In this document: positions 23,721-36,835 of the stretch, piece after piece | Layout: each line of letters begins with the position of its first letter | Numbering within the stretch: the first letter of the stretch is position 1 | NCBI GenBank assembly: GCA_009760855.2 | Contig: WPIO01000007.1 | Span: 3,506,001 to 3,570,000, forward strand | Origin: Cristatella mucedo | Taxonomy: Eukaryota > Bryozoa > Phylactolaemata > Cristatellidae | Direction: 5' to 3' | DNA: 64,000 nucleotides | Notes under the pieces: generated by a model | Databases searched by the model: none | What the model saw: only the letters and a program-made list of their open reading frames with translations | Told to the model about the DNA's origin: nothing | Made by a program: the position numbers and the translations under genes

Positions 23721-26369
23721 GTTTACACGGCAGATTTTCCTCCTAAATCTCGACAGATTACGGACCAATTTTCCTCTGCTTTGGGCTACTACGTCACTAC
23801 ACGTCACCACATCTTGGGAATGAGCCAAGTCAGCAGACTCTCATAAAGGAGAATCTGTTTCTATTTCTTGGCTAATTGATGGTCCGCTTGACCAATCAAA
23901 ACCATAAGGTTTGTTACACATATTCCGCCGCGACCAAAATATAAATGGCTGACTGGCATTCCTACGCTCGATGCTGAGGCATTCTCAGAGCAAGTCCTTA
24001 AATATAAGATGCATATGCGTTGTAGCCAAGACTTAAGCCTTTTGTTTACATAGAAGACGCCCTGCGTCTGCATATGAAATCCCCCCAACAAACTTATAAC
24101 AGCGCACATTACCTCGCTTTGTACACCCACAACAGCGAGAATTACTTAGTATAGTGCACTTTCACAAAAAAGCTTTGTATCTTCCTTTTATTTATTTCCT
24201 TCTCGTGCTACAATACAATGATGACTGCAGCGGCGAACTCAAATTCTGCGGGTGATGACTTGACGTCTTTCCGGGAAAGGCCGCTTAACACACCGACCTC
24301 CAGGATTTGAGCACGAGCTGTGGGCGGGACTAAGTCGGCCTTCAACAAGGTTGTGCAAAAGTCCTGACCGGGAGGAAAGTCGGCGTCAGTCAGATGTCTG
24401 CAGTTAAACGCGTAGCTTTAGCTGAAGCTGGGAAGACGTGGTTGCTGCGCTGGGGGGCGGGCATCTGGCGAAAGCTATTCTTGTGGAACAAGGCTATCGA
24501 AGCATCCTCGGCTGCTAACGTCGCTCGCCTACTGACTGCCGGTGCTTCCTCTGGCGGCAGGCAGTGCGTCCCGTAAACGAGAATATGTCGCCCTCTCAGC
24601 TTTTCCTCCCAGCTTTTCTCAGCTTTCCTTACCTCTTCCGGAACCTTTTCGATTCGCTCGATCTTCGGAGTTGGTTTCACGCGTCGAACTAGCCAATTCC
24701 AAGCCGTTCACGTCCTTTCGAACATCCGGCGTCGCGCGCCGCAGCTACCACTCTTGCGAGCGTGCACGTTCGGTATGCTCGCTTACGTGTTAGTCGCCGA
24801 CCTTTGTCTTTTGACTAGGCACCTCACAATTTACCAGAAGGTTTGGCGTGAAAAAATGTCGCGAGTTTTTGTCATGAACGGAATGCTACAACCCACCGGG
24901 GGTCACAGGACAGGCTAGCATGCACGGCGCAACGTTACGTAAACGCTGACTATTACAGCGCGACCGCTTAAGCGCGCTGTTAACCGGCAGTACTGGCAAA
25001 GGCTCAACGATGGACTGGCAGCTTAAAAACACGAGACTCGTGAAATCTGTGCGTCAATCGGAAAGTGCAGTCGACAGTTACTGCCGCTGCGGCAGCAGTT
25101 ACAAAATCCGCCATTCGAAAACGGCTTCTCAGATAAGTAGGAATGGGGCCTTGAGTGAACCTCTATCACCAAGGTCGCGACCTGCGACGACCAGATATGC
25201 ACGCTACAAACTGTCACAACGTAGCTGCGACAGTCGCCCTTTCTTATCTGTTGAGCAGACATCGGTCTGCTAGCAGTCGCGCTAATCTTATCTGCTGTTG
25301 CCGCTAGTGTCTGCTTCCGACTACCTTGTTTTGTTTGGCCGGTACCAGTTAAATCGCTCTCGCGTATCGCTGGGCTCAGCTCACGTGCGAGCGCTCGCCG
25401 CCTACACAATGACATCGAAGGAAAAAATGTTCTCGAACAGCCGCTTAAGCGTTGCCGCCCCCTCGAGTAACGAGGATTGCGGACAAGGGTAAGCGCTACA
25501 TAGCGACCGAATGGATAAGCAGGTCCATCCGCTGCACTCGGCAGAAATCTCAAAAAACATCTGTCGCGTCCGCGGTCTAGCCGCGGACATTCGCCGAAGA
25601 CGCCAAGCGGTCTTCGGTGTTCACTCGATCAGCACCTTCCTGCTCACGCCAAAAAAATGCGAAAAGCGTGGCTGAATTGGGTGGGATCGAAGGCGTAGCC
25701 AGAATTGTGGCCTGCGGCAAAACATCGAGCTTCAGGCTTGCGGCACAAGGTCACGGCCTTCTTATCGAAATGCGCCGGAAATACGCGGTGTTTAGCCCTA
25801 TCAGAAGCCCAATATCCTCAGCCACTTTGTGCAAGGCTCTAGCACCGCGAACAAGGCGCGCCACCCTGCCTGCTTCTTTTGATTCAATCCCCACAGAAGA
25901 CGTTGAGCCGATTGAAAGACGCTGAAGCCGAGCGCCGGAGTGGCACCACTCGGCAAGTCTCTTTAGACGCATCTAGGAAGAATCGCTTTTTCACAAGCAT
26001 CTAACGCGCAATTGCACCGCTGGAGATAAAATAAGGCCTCGTCTAGAAACCGAATCTGGCTAGGCTCGCCGAAGGTGAGCCGCTCTAGTAAGCTTCGTAG
26101 TTGTACTTTTGAAAAAGCGGCAACTACCGTGCAACTGGAAAACAGCTCGAAGCCGCCACGCCCCGAAGGCGCGACGCCCCGACGAGCATCTAGCGTCGAT
26201 CTCTGTGCGCGGCTGGCATCTAGCAGGCTAGCACAGCAGCCGTCTTGAAACGGCAATTGAGCTTCAAACGGGTCTATGCATCAATCGGCAGATACAAAGC
26301 ACTTGGCCACACTTTGGTCGTCAGTTGGAGCAACCGGACACACCGCCAAAGAATTTATTAGACAGTAAA
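23721..26369. other. unassigned interval with a GC-rich stretch
   Basis: 23712-23830 starts with a TGCGTTTACACGGCAGATTTT phrase of the kind seen at ends of non-autonomous DNA elements, but I found no matching inverted end. 24230-25700 is GC- and CpG-richer with open frames up to 176 codons on the minus strand; none resembles a known family. It could hold a promoter or first exon. Confidence 0.35.
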
Positions 26370-28300
26370 AAGTGTATTGGCCAATGCTGAGCTGTCTGAT
26401 TCCCCAGAGGTTTAACGATTTAGCCGAAAGGTTTTCAGCCTTCTTTAGTGAAAAAATTGTGCTCATTCGTGCCTCCATAAAGCCCCCTCCGAGTAAATCA
26501 ATAGTGGAATCACAAACTGTGATCTTTCTTAAAATGTTTTCCGATGTTTCTGCGTGCGATGTGGTTTAATAAGGTCTAGAAAATAAGCTCGTCTCCTGGA
26601 AACCCTATACCATCATCTCTGTGGTCTTCACTAGTAGATATACTTGACCCTGCCATGACCGAGACTTTTGGAAAAAGAAGATATACTCAAGTCCTTCTAA
26701 TCGGTAGTTGTTAGATCCATACTTAGAAAGCCCGGACTAGATACAGAGGTCCTTGCAAACTATCGCAGTTTTCCATCTTACCTTCTTGTCAAAGATTCTT
26801 GAAAAAATTGTTGCTAAGCAGCTGGTTGCACATATTGAAAATTATAAAATGTCAGAAACATTTCAATCAGGGTTCAAGAGGCAGCACTCCACTGAAACTG
26901 CTCTCCTCCGTGTTAACAATGACATTCCCATGTGGCAACGATGACGGGAATTTCACTGCCCTAGCTCTGCTAGATTTGTCAGCTGCCTTTGACACCATTG
27001 ATCACGATGTTCTACTTGAACGATTGAGAACAATAATCGGTCTGGCAGACGAGGCACTGGCGTGGTTCAAATCGTACTTATCTGATCTCGTTCAATCCGT
27101 GTCGTGTGGAGGTCAGGTCTCACAAGCGAGACGGGTCAACTGTGGAGTCCCTCAAGGGTCCCGTCCTCGGTCCCTTGCTGTTCTCCACTTATCCTTAACC
27201 CCTCGGAAAAGTAAGGCCCGTGGAGTAGGATATCACTTCTATGCTGCCGATGCTCAGCTGTATTTTTCATTCAAACCGTTGGAATCTGCTGTAGCAACTG
27301 ATAAACTGAATGCTTGCCTTGCTGACATTAGATCCTGGATGTCGGAAAACTTCTTAAAACTAAATGACAATAAAACTGAACTGCTGCTCATAGGACACCC
27401 TAAGCGTGTGGCTGGATTAAAATGCTTTGCTCTTCTAATAGGTGATGTGCGATCATCAACACGTGCTCGAAATTTAGGTGCCGTTTTTCGGCAACTGCCT
27501 ACATTGTTAAAGCTTCATTCAGAAGTCTGCATCTACAGCTAGCCATTCACGTCCGATAACTATCTAAAATTAGTAACTGTCTTCCACGGTGGCCTGCAAA
27601 AAATTAACTAGCTCTTTAGTTCTGTGTGGGCTAGATTATTGTAATTCCCTTCTGGCTGGGCTACCGTAAAAAGCATCTAGGCCTCTGCAGTTGGCTATGA
27701 ATATTGCTGCAAGGCTGGTTTGAAAATTCCAGAGGTTTGACCTCGTGTCTCCATTGCTAACAGAGATGCTTAAAGATGGCTGACGGTTGAATAAATTATA
27801 CAGAGCAAAGTTCTTATGCTGACCCATAAAGCCTGCAGGGGCTTGGCTCCTCCATACTTAGCTGAACTGCTGCTCTAGTTCCAGCCTCCTTGTGCCTTCA
27901 GGTCCTGTATGGACAATAAACTAGCTGTGCCATTCCTTCGCTTAAAGACCGTTGGCGACAGAAGCTTGTGCTCTGCAGGTCCTAGACTGTGGAACTTGCC
28001 TCCACCATTCTTACGCAACGACAACTACTCTCCTGCTGCCGACTATGGCTCGTCCTTTTCAGCGGTTCTGAGCTGCTACTTCCATGCTAATCACTACCTC
28101 GACTGTTATGCTGACCGTGCTATGCTTCCCACTTTCTCTTTGTTGCGTGAGATGAAGTCTGTTGGCTACCGAATGCATACCTAAAGCCGCATAGGCTGTG
28201 AGTGTGCAATACATAACTCTCCTGCATTACGTCCACATAGTCTGTATGGCTTTGCGGAGTTACAGACAGAGAAACATTACATTATGTTACATTAACACCA
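26370..28300 (+). mobile_element. LINE family B, longest copy (about 1.9 kb)
   Basis: It starts in the region before the RT (RFNDLAERFSAFFSEKI), passes RT block 1 (ILEKIVAKQL, FQSGFKRQHSTETALLRV), the altered active-site region and the C-terminal part (27909-28184), and ends with GAGTTACAGACAG and ACATT units. Several frameshifts. Confidence 0.82.
26799..27542 (+). pseudogene. family B reverse transcriptase fragment with altered active site
   Basis: The frame carries LLDLSAAFDTIDHDVLLERL, then PQGSRPRSLAVL (frame-shifted block after PQG) and FYAADAQLYF where YADDTQLY is expected. It is nearly residue-identical to the minus-strand copy at 10716-11282, down to the shared C-terminal stop. Confidence 0.8.
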
Positions 28301-28304
28301 GCGC

Positions 28305-30900
28305 AGGGTAGGGGTGACATGCACAGGGTCAGCATGCATGTGTGGTTAGTGGCCAAATGCAACTGAGTCAGCACACATAAGCACATAAAGGACGAATCAC
28401 AGGGACCCACTGAATACTGCGATAAATAGGTGCGTTTTTAAATTCTTTTTAAATGTGGTTAAGTCAGGAGATGTCTAGACGCAAGTGGGGGGGGAGTGAG
28501 TTCCAGGCTTTGGGAGCATACGAACTAAAGGCACGGTCTCCAAACGATTTGAGATCTGCACGGGATACAGGTAAACAGTTAGATTCCAAAAAGCGGGTTT
28601 TACGATGTTTAGCCTGGTGGGGCAGTAGATCTGATAGGTAGGCTGGAGCCAAAGATTGAAGGGACCTAAAAGTGAGCGACAAAACCTTGAAGTCGATCCG
28701 TTGCTTGAATGGGGCCAGTGCACGTCGGCGAGAAGTGGTGTGTTGTGGCAACAGTGACGCTCACGACAGACAAGCCTACCTGCAGAATTTTGCACCAGCT
28801 GCAATCGCCTGATCGCACATGCCGGTAGGCCAGTAAGCAGTGAGCTGCAGAAGTCGATACGGGATGTCACGAATGCATGGACCAACTTGGACCTGGTATT
28901 ATTATCTAAACAAGCCCGAATTTTAGCAATGTTATGTAGCTGTAAGCAGGCAGACTTGATTGTGGAGCTGATTTGGTCGTCTAACAAAAGGTCACTTTTG
29001 AACATGACACCTATATTTCGTGCAGATTCAACAGTAGATATGCTGGTAGAGCCGATTTTGAGCTTTAACCTGTATCCTTTCAGAATCACAATTGGTTTTC
29101 CCATAACTGGTAAGTTAGTTTTACCATCATTTAATTTAAGAAACGTTGCTGCCATCCATACTGGGATGTCGTCAATACATGCAGCAAGGCAGTTTAGATA
29201 ATTCGACGTGCTCGAAGGCTGAGAGGGATCAAAACAAAGGTACGATTGATTGTCATCCGCATAGAAGTTAAAGCTTAGATTGTTCTCAGCAATCACATCG
29301 GCTAGAGGAAGAGTATAAATCTAGAAAAGAACTGGACCAAGCACGGACCCCTGAGGTACCCCATATTTCAGAGGTTCCTCGGATAATTTTTGTCCATTCA
29401 CATCAATACTTTGGAATATCCCGCTGAGATAGGACCTGAACCATTGCAATGCAGTGTCAGCGATGCCCAAGCGAGATGAGAGGCACCCAAGAATGATTTA
29501 TTAATCGATATTATCGAAGGCTGCCAAAAGATCCAGAGAAACGAGCAGAGAAACCCTACCCATGTCTGCATTCCTCACTAGGTCGTTGTACACCCGAAGC
29601 AATGGTGACTCGGTGGAGTGATTAGCTCTAAAACCAGACTGGAACTTACTAGCAAGGCTTGAAGTTTCAATTTATGAGATCAGGTGGTCTGCCACGACAC
29701 TTTCCAGTGTCTGATAGGAATGATAGAAAGAAGACTGGGCGGTAGTTCCTCGAGATCTCTTTGTTTTGTGTCGCTTTCTTGAGTAGTGGCCTGACTACAG
29801 CTTTTTTGAAAGGTGCTGGGACATGACCTGAGGCTAATGACATATTAATGATGTTAGTTATGCATGGCAGAAGCAGATCAATGCAGCGTAGGTGCAAGAC
29901 AGAGGGAATAGGGTCCAAAGGACTTGCTCTCATCTTTTATTGGGATGTGAACTTCAGGACGAGATCACTAGTGACCTGCTTAAATGCAGACATTGAGGTG
30001 CAGCCAGGAACCGAGGAACAGCATTCTAGTGGGGATGTTGTCATCGCAGGGATGGACTCCCTGATCTTGTCTATCTTCTGGACAAAGAAGCTAGAGAAGC
30101 GATCGGCGAGATCATCACATGGATCACTAGGTAAGGTGCTAACCTGGGAGCAGTTGGGTAGATGTTTGATCGTTGGCATCAGCATTTTTGGATTGTGCAT
30201 CTGTGATTTAACAATGTTTTTATTGAAGCAAAACTTGGCCGTTGACAGGATCGATTGGTACGACCTACTGTAGTCCTTGTGTGCCTGTCGATGTCAGTCC
30301 TGATCTTGCGTATGTTTTTTTCAGCTTGCACTTAGTAGACCTAGGTATTTTAATGTTTGAGGTAAACCATGGGCCGTCTGGGCGAGGGCACACAGTGTGC
30401 TTAGTCAGAGGTGCAAAATTGTCGAGCATTTCAGCTAGTGTGTTGTAGCTATCTACCAATGATGACAGGTCGGAAGGGGGACTAAGCAGCAGAGGCGAGG
30501 CAGATATTCTCGCACGGACAGCATCGATGTCAAGGTGTTTGAGGTTTCGCGATTCACGTGTGATTTTAGAAGAGAAGAAGGAGGGCACACATCGTAGACT
30601 GAACGGTATCTGCATGTGGTCAGATAAGCAGGATTTGGTAGTAATTGGTGATGACAAAGTGCAGTTGTATGAGAAAATTTGGTCGAGTATGTGACCCTTG
30701 AAATTTGGTCGAGTATGTGACCCTTGATGTGCCATGCACATGGGCCACAAGCGACAATGAGTCAGTCAGTGCACAAATTAAGTGCTGAAGGTTTCAGATA
30801 AGTTATCAAAATTAATGTTGAAATCATCCATAATCATGAAGGATCAATTTTTTGCACACAGAATTGAAATGAGATCGGAGAAATCTGAAATAAAGGAGGC
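28305..30900 (-). mobile_element. L2-like LINE family A, long decayed copy without its tail
   Basis: Antisense 3' UTR (without hairpin and ATT), C-terminal ORF, RT and part of the endonuclease. It has several frameshifts and a 25-bp tandem duplication (AATTTGGTCGAGTATGTGAC...) at about 30676-30725. Confidence 0.82.
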
Positions 30901-30914
30901 CTTCTTTAGCGACT

Positions 30915-31318
30915 CTCAGCTCGCCTGGGTATCACTGGCACTGCATGGCAACGGTTCAGGTACTATCTCATTGGGAGACTCCATAGTATTGATGTAAATG
31001 GACAAAGATCATCCGAGGAACCTCTGAGACATAGGGTACCTAAGGGCTCCGTGCGGGGTCCTGTTCTTGTCACGATTATAAAAAAATATGTGATACTCTC
31101 CCTCTTGCCGATGTGACTGGCAATCACAATCTAGGCTTTCACCTCTATGTGGATGACACTCAGTTGTACCTTTGATTTGATCCCTGCCACCCCTCCAGTA
31201 CGTCGAATTATTTCAACTCCCTTGCTGCATGTATTGATGATATCCTAATGCAGATTCCAGCAAACTTTCTTAAATTGAATGACGATCAAACTAACTTACT
31301 AGTTACGAGAAGTAACTA
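30915..31318 (+). mobile_element. L2-like RT fragment, inverted against its neighbour
   Basis: Sense fragment from the LGITGTALQWF region to KLNDDQTNLLV. The active-site box reads YVDD, and an in-frame TGA follows QLYL. Confidence 0.7.
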
Positions 31319-31813
31319 AAACTAACTTACGAGAGAGATGCTTAGCATGGCTCTCAGAAACACCTATTAAATTGCCATTCCCTCATTCAGGAAGAGTAAA
31401 TCTCCGCGCTGAAGGAACTCTGTTGATTCGTCTTGAAAGACACTGGCTGGCCGCTGGGAGAGCCTGAAGTCGCTGAACGGCTGCAGCTTTGTTTGGGGCT
31501 TCTATGTTCCACCCCTCAGCCAAATCCACGGGCGTGCTTTTGACCCCCGCCACATCTGTAAGATAAGTCTGTGGAGTCGCCAAACCCCAGTTTGTTAGCC
31601 CACAACCCTTCACCCCTTTCGCAGGAGCACAGTTAAGTGGACAACAGCCAAGTGCGTTGGGGTACCAACCAACGACGGGTCAAAGAGAATTTCCACAATT
31701 AGCACGATGAGAGAATAATATAGTGTAATTTGTATTCGTTTGTAACGTCAAAAAGCAGTGGAGGTCAAATATTGTTAGGCGTGATAGTTTACTATAGAGT
31801 ATTTGAAGCCTAC

Positions 31814-31980
31814 GGGCCATAATAGCCAAGGAGGTGAGGTGTTCGTTCTTCACGGCCGAGGTTGCGGGTTCAAATCCTGCAGTGGGTGATCCTTTATTTC
31901 CAATTGCAAGCGGTAGTGGTAGCCGTTAAGGCTGTTCTGCCGCTACAAAAATGAGACTGTTAAATCAGCTAACATTTTTT
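31814..31980 (+). mobile_element. tRNA-derived SINE family 1
   Basis: Diverged head, box B GGGTTCAAATCC, body TTTATTTCCAATTGCAAG, end GAGACTGTTAAATCAGCT. Confidence 0.72.
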
Positions 31981-33180
31981 TTAAGCGGATATCGGTGCGC
32001 ACACGGTAGGAAACAGTTTCCTTCTCACGCAACAAAGAGAACGTGATAAGCATAGCTAAGTTAGAATAGTATAATGAATGAAGAAGCTCAGAACGGCTAG
32101 AAAATATGTGCCACAGTCGGCAGCCGGAGAATAGATTTTCGTCGCCAGAGGCTAGTTGGTGTGAGCTCCGCATTCCATGAACTGCAGATCAAAAGCTATT
32201 GTCGCCGACGGTCTTTAAGAGATCTTTATATCTACTCAGGCGCTTTACATACGCCCCTGGGGGGAGCCCACAACCGCGGTCATCAAAGGAGAGTATCCTT
32301 TCACGAGCCCACTCAAAACGGAATTACAATAGTCCTGCCTGCATAGAACCAGAGAGCTTATTAAACTTTAAAAACCACTATGGTTTACAGTCCCTAATCT
32401 TGGGGATGTGAAACAATGGCTCACTGTGAAAGCATCGTTTTAATGAAAATTTCTAAATGTAACCGGTTTTCAAAGAAGACAGCTAAATTTCGAGCACATG
32501 TTGACGGTCGCACTACTGCATCACAATTTAGAAGAACAAATTATCCTATTCCAGCCACATGATTGGGGGTCCTGTGAGAAGCTGTTCGGCTTAATCGTCA
32601 TTAAGTTTACGGAAATGTTCCGAAATGCTGGATCAAATTCTGCAAGACCAGCAATAAGCTTGCCAGTCGCTGCAGCAGATTCCGATCTTTTAAACGACAA
32701 AGACATATTGGTAACTTCACTATATAAGTGATGATAGCCGACCCTTAGAGTCCAAATTAAATTTCTCAGACGCTCGGTATAAATAGAAAATAGTAAAGAA
32801 TTTAGAACGGACCTTCGCTGAATTCCACATGTGATCGGTTTGCTGGATGACACTTAACCTCGGATTGAAGACGATACGACATAGATTAGAGACGATTTGA
32901 CAAATGAAAATTGTAATCACACCAGTGCCTCGTCAGCCAGACCAATCGTTCTTCTCGATCGTACCATTAGGCTATCGTGATCAATAAGGATGAACCCAGC
33001 TGATAGGTCAAGCATGGGGAGGGCAGTGACATCGCCGTAGTAGTTGCTGCTTATGAGGTCATCGATCAGGCATACGAGAGCAGTTTCGGTGGAATGGTGT
33101 CACTTGAATCCCGATTGACAGTTCATTCACTTCAAAGTGTTCTAAAAGCGGCTTATCAACATTCCTTTCAAAAAAATTAG
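31981..33180 (-). mobile_element. LINE family B, old tail-less copy
   Basis: It follows family B antisense from the 3' coding segment (CACGCAACAAAGAGAACGTG) to the RT N-terminal side (GTGGAATGGTGTCACTTG). No long frame survives. Confidence 0.6.
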
Positions 33181-33439
33181 CTACTTTACACGTGCTAAAA
33201 TGAAGTTTGGTAATTGGTTCGTGATAAAAATCATGAATTTCAGCGTGCTTATGTGGACTTCCGCATCTGGCTCACCAAGAGCCTCTCACTTGTTAGACTC
33301 GTGCAGCCTTTTCCAGTCATCGAAGTTAAAAGTGCGTTGAACTCGGAATCTGGGACACTTAAGACCTGTTTAAATGCTTTTCCGTCTGTTTTTTCCGTAA
33401 CGTTTAAGAAAAATAATAGTGATGGACCTTAAACGCCAT

Positions 33440-34100
33440 CTGAATGTGCCAGCCTTATTGCCGGCATGTGCTTCCTTGTCCATCGTCCTATCGGCAAGTG
33501 CTACCGTACCACGGTTCTGCCAGCGTGTGCCTCTCCGCGGCGAGAGCTAACCACCATTACAGCTTTGAAGATCGTTGGCAGACATACTATTCAGTCAATC
33601 TTGCAAGCATACTGTTAGTTTTCTATTGCCGTTCAAAGGTTTTTCTGGGCGCAGCTGTCTCAGCCAGTGTTCGTGAATTGGGCATCTCCCGCATGAAGTC
33701 TGGAAAAATTAAGAGGAGAATTTCCAGTATTTCAGACACTTTTAGGTCTCTGCACAATATGCACATGTTTCTCTTTCTTGTTAACCCGATGTCTATCAAA
33801 GCTAATGTTGGAGTCGAAATATTCGCCCGTTTCTTGATGAATTGTAAACCATTTGTCGTCACCTTTGAAAGACCATCGGATTTATGGTTTCGAGTCCCTC
33901 TTACCGTTACTGGCTGCTATTGGTGGCAGCCATCTATCCCCCTTGGTATAAAGATTACTTTATTTCTGATTTTCCGGTCTAATTTTAAATCTGTCTTCGA
34001 TAAATAGTGCCTTGCTCATACTGGGTGATTTCAACGTTCATTGTGGTAGAAGAGCAGTTTCCAACGAATAGTTAGCTCTAAATCCCAATCGGAACCAGCA
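33440..34100 (+). mobile_element. LINE endonuclease remnant
   Basis: Near its end the sequence reads LILGDFNVHCG (about 34012-34045), the conserved endonuclease motif. Upstream frames (187 codons at 33444-34007) are shifted relative to it. Family not assigned. Confidence 0.45.
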
Positions 34101-34322
34101 AGCAAGATCTGATCAGCTGCAGCCGTCGTTTAGCTGCAGATGTATCAATTATTCAAGAGTCCGGGATATGAATGACAAGAGGGAGAAAATATCAGTTACT
34201 TATATTACGTGATCTAGAGTCGGCTTTTTATTTGAAAAGCGGCCTGACAACACCAATTTTGAATGGGGAAGCAATTACATATTTATTATATTAGTTACGA
34301 TCGTCAGCAACGGGTCTATTGA

Positions 34323-34697
34323 GTGAGCCGTGATGGCTCACTGGGTAAGGCGGTTGCTTTTGACGACCTTTTTCCCCGAGGTCGTTGGTTCATATCCTGT
34401 TATGAGTGATATATATTAATATGTATTCATATATATATAATTATTTTGTATAGCGACCTAAGAGAACTTAGTCACTATTCAGGCGCTTCACAGATGCCTC
34501 GGGGCTCAAGCACACGACCTCAGCCAGACCTTGGTCGGAGCGAGCACCTTAACCGCTGGACCAAACCAGCTCGTCAAAAAACTGAAGAAAATTAAGCGTC
34601 TTCCTTTATCGCCGCTGCAAGCGGCGGTGATAGCCGTAAAGGCTCTTCTGTCGCTGTACAAAAGAGGCTGCTAAATCAGCTGGTATTATTTTTTTGG
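34323..34697 (+). mobile_element. tRNA-derived SINE family 1 split by another SINE
   Basis: The head and box B (34323-34410) and the body and end (34601-34697) are separated by a 190-bp insert. Rejoined, they give the normal family 1 layout. Confidence 0.75.
34411..34600 (-). mobile_element. tRNA-derived SINE family 2 with an L2-like 3' tail
   Basis: On the minus strand the head reads GAGCTGGTTTGGTCCAGCGG and TTAAGGTGCTCG (box A), then box B-like GTGCTTGAGCCCC. The 3' part, GAAGCGCCTGAATAGTG then CTAAGTTCTCTTAGGTCGCT, matches the L2 hairpin, followed by a TA-rich tail. Confidence 0.7.
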
Positions 34698-35309
34698 CTC
34701 ATAAGGAGAACTTTTGGGACAGGGTCCAGAGAACTTATTATCTTTAAGCCTATAAGAAAAATTGAGCAGCGATTTTAATAAAGTCGTGCAAGGAGGAGGA
34801 GGAGACTGGAGAATTGCATGGAGATGCTGGATTGCAGTCACCTAGGAATGGCAGTGAGGGATACAGTCCGTAATCCGTCCTCTCTTACCTGCACAGAATT
34901 TGTAGAAATGCTCTACTAAATCGCTACTGTGATCATTGGGCAGTATACTTGTTTCAAGCGGTTAAGAAGATGGTTTATTTGAACGCATTTGTCAACTAGA
35001 TTAAACGCTGCTTCGGAAGAGCAGAAAGCTTAATTCAAACCTCGCCAGATCAAATAGTGAATCAGGTATTAACATGATCAGTACCAGCTGTTTTTATTAA
35101 GATATTTGTAATTGCAACGCGAATGACTGAGCGACTGAGGGAAGAAATATTGCTGCCGCTGTTAGACGAACTTCGACAGCCATTTCATGCTGTCTGAACA
35201 TAAGAGCATTGTTGACATATCGTGCCCTACTTGTATGTACACAAGTTGAGAATAAAACTAACCAATTTAAGTTAAAATATGTATATGTTAACAGAAAAAT
35301 TATTAATAT

Positions 35310-35410
35310 CACCCTGGTTGCAGCAGCTGGCAATAAGGCATCGCCTTCTGCAAGACTCGAATCCGCTACCTGTGTCGTGCAGTGTGATCCTTTACTCCTG
35401 GGCAATAGAC
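35310..35410 (-). mobile_element. tRNA-related SINE fragment
   Basis: Antisense GACTCGAATCCGCTACC (box B-like) with GGCAATAAGGCATCGCC and CCTGGGCAA on either side. Confidence 0.4.
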
Positions 35411-35454
35411 AAAGGGCGTTTTAGCGAGCTTGCACTGGGTTCTGAAAGAGGAAT

Positions 35455-36215
35455 TATAATAATAAATACATTTGGTATATCATCCTTATAGAACTCAGTC
35501 TCTTTCTAGGCACTTAACAGTTTCTTCAAAGGAAACACGATTGAATGGGTAATGATAACATACTCAATAAACAACAAAACAAGCATGTTTAGGAGTGGCA
35601 TTAACAGGGTCAACATGTAAGCATGGTTTTTGGCTGGATTCACAATGTCAACATGCATAAGCACATAAAGGACGAATCACAGGGACCCACTAAATGCTGC
35701 GATAAACAGATGCGTTTTTAGTTACTTTTTAAGTGTGGACAAGTCAGGAGATGTCGTGACGCAAGTCGGGAGTGAGTTCCAGGCTTTGGGAGCATACGAA
35801 CTAAAGGCACGGTCTCCAAAAGATTTGAGGTTCGTACGAGGTATAGGTAAATGATTAGATCCGAAAAGCGGGTGGTACGATGCTTAGCCTGGTGGTGGTA
35901 GATCTCATACGTAGACTGGAGCCAAAGAATTAAGAAACAGAAAAGTGAGTGACAAAACCTTGAAGTCGATGCGTTGCTTGACTGGGAGCCAGTGCAGGTC
36001 GGCGAGAAGTGGTGAGATGTAGTGAGATGTGGCAGCTGTGACGCTCACGACAGACAAGCCTAGCTGCCGAGTTTTGCACCAGCTGTAATCGCCTGAGTGC
36101 ACAGGCCGGTAGACCAGCAAGCAGTGAGTCGCATAAGTCAAGACGGGATGTCACAGGTGCCTGGACCAATTTAGATGAGGTATCCTTGTCTAAACAAGCC
36201 CGAATTTTAGATTTG
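35455..36215 (-). mobile_element. L2-like LINE family A, 5'-truncated copy
   Basis: Antisense (ATT)-type tail, hairpin, 3' UTR and C-terminal ORF, ending near AAGCCCGAATTTTAG. Confidence 0.78.
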
Positions 36216-36724
36216 TTAGACCAATTCCAAAGACGACACTTATGGTAGATAATAATATAATCGATGTACTCATACAGCATTAATTCTGAGTGAGATGAAC
36301 GCATTCTTCACTCGAGAAGCGGGTCCTAAGAATAGCGTGCTATCAACGAAATCATTTAAAAATGGGTCAAGCCTAAGTAGGTAACCGCAACGAGATTGAT
36401 ACTATAGTAACATGTCTTGGTAGCATGTATACCAGACCCCACTAGTGTCGGTTGGTGAATACAATCTCCTTATTTAGCGAAAGCTCTCCAACTGTGTCGG
36501 AGAAATGGCAAGACGATGCACTTACGTCGGTTGACTATGACTGGTATCTATCTTCTGAAGGTCATCTGTTAATCACATGGGACTGTACTCTGTCTAAACC
36601 TGGGCGGTCATTTTTAAGTAATCATCGATAATGTGATACAAATTCGGCCTACGCTACGGTCAAAAAGTCAAGGTTCGCTGATTCAGTAGCATCATTTATA
36701 TTTCGCCGGAGGAGCTTTTCCGGC

Positions 36725-36835
36725 TAAAACTAAACTTGAAGCAGGCAATAAAAGATTTCTGCTGCCGGACTCGGACCAACAATCTAGTCGAATGATTGCA
36801 AAGACCTTACCCTAACGCTAAGACCAGGCGTACAT
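36725..36835 (-). mobile_element. tRNA-related SINE fragment
   Basis: The minus strand reads CCTGGTCTTAGCGTTAGGG (box A-like) and TTGGTCCGAGTCCGGCAGC (box B-like), then TTTATTGCC. 36216-36724 and 36836-37106 hold nothing recognised. Confidence 0.45.

Noticed and set aside
25023..25553. 176-codon minus-strand frame
   Set aside because: Basic, low-order composition in a GC-rich stretch with no recognisable motif.
33444..34007. 187-codon plus-strand frame as a host gene
   Set aside because: It lies over a LINE endonuclease remnant whose GDFNVH motif is in another frame just downstream.
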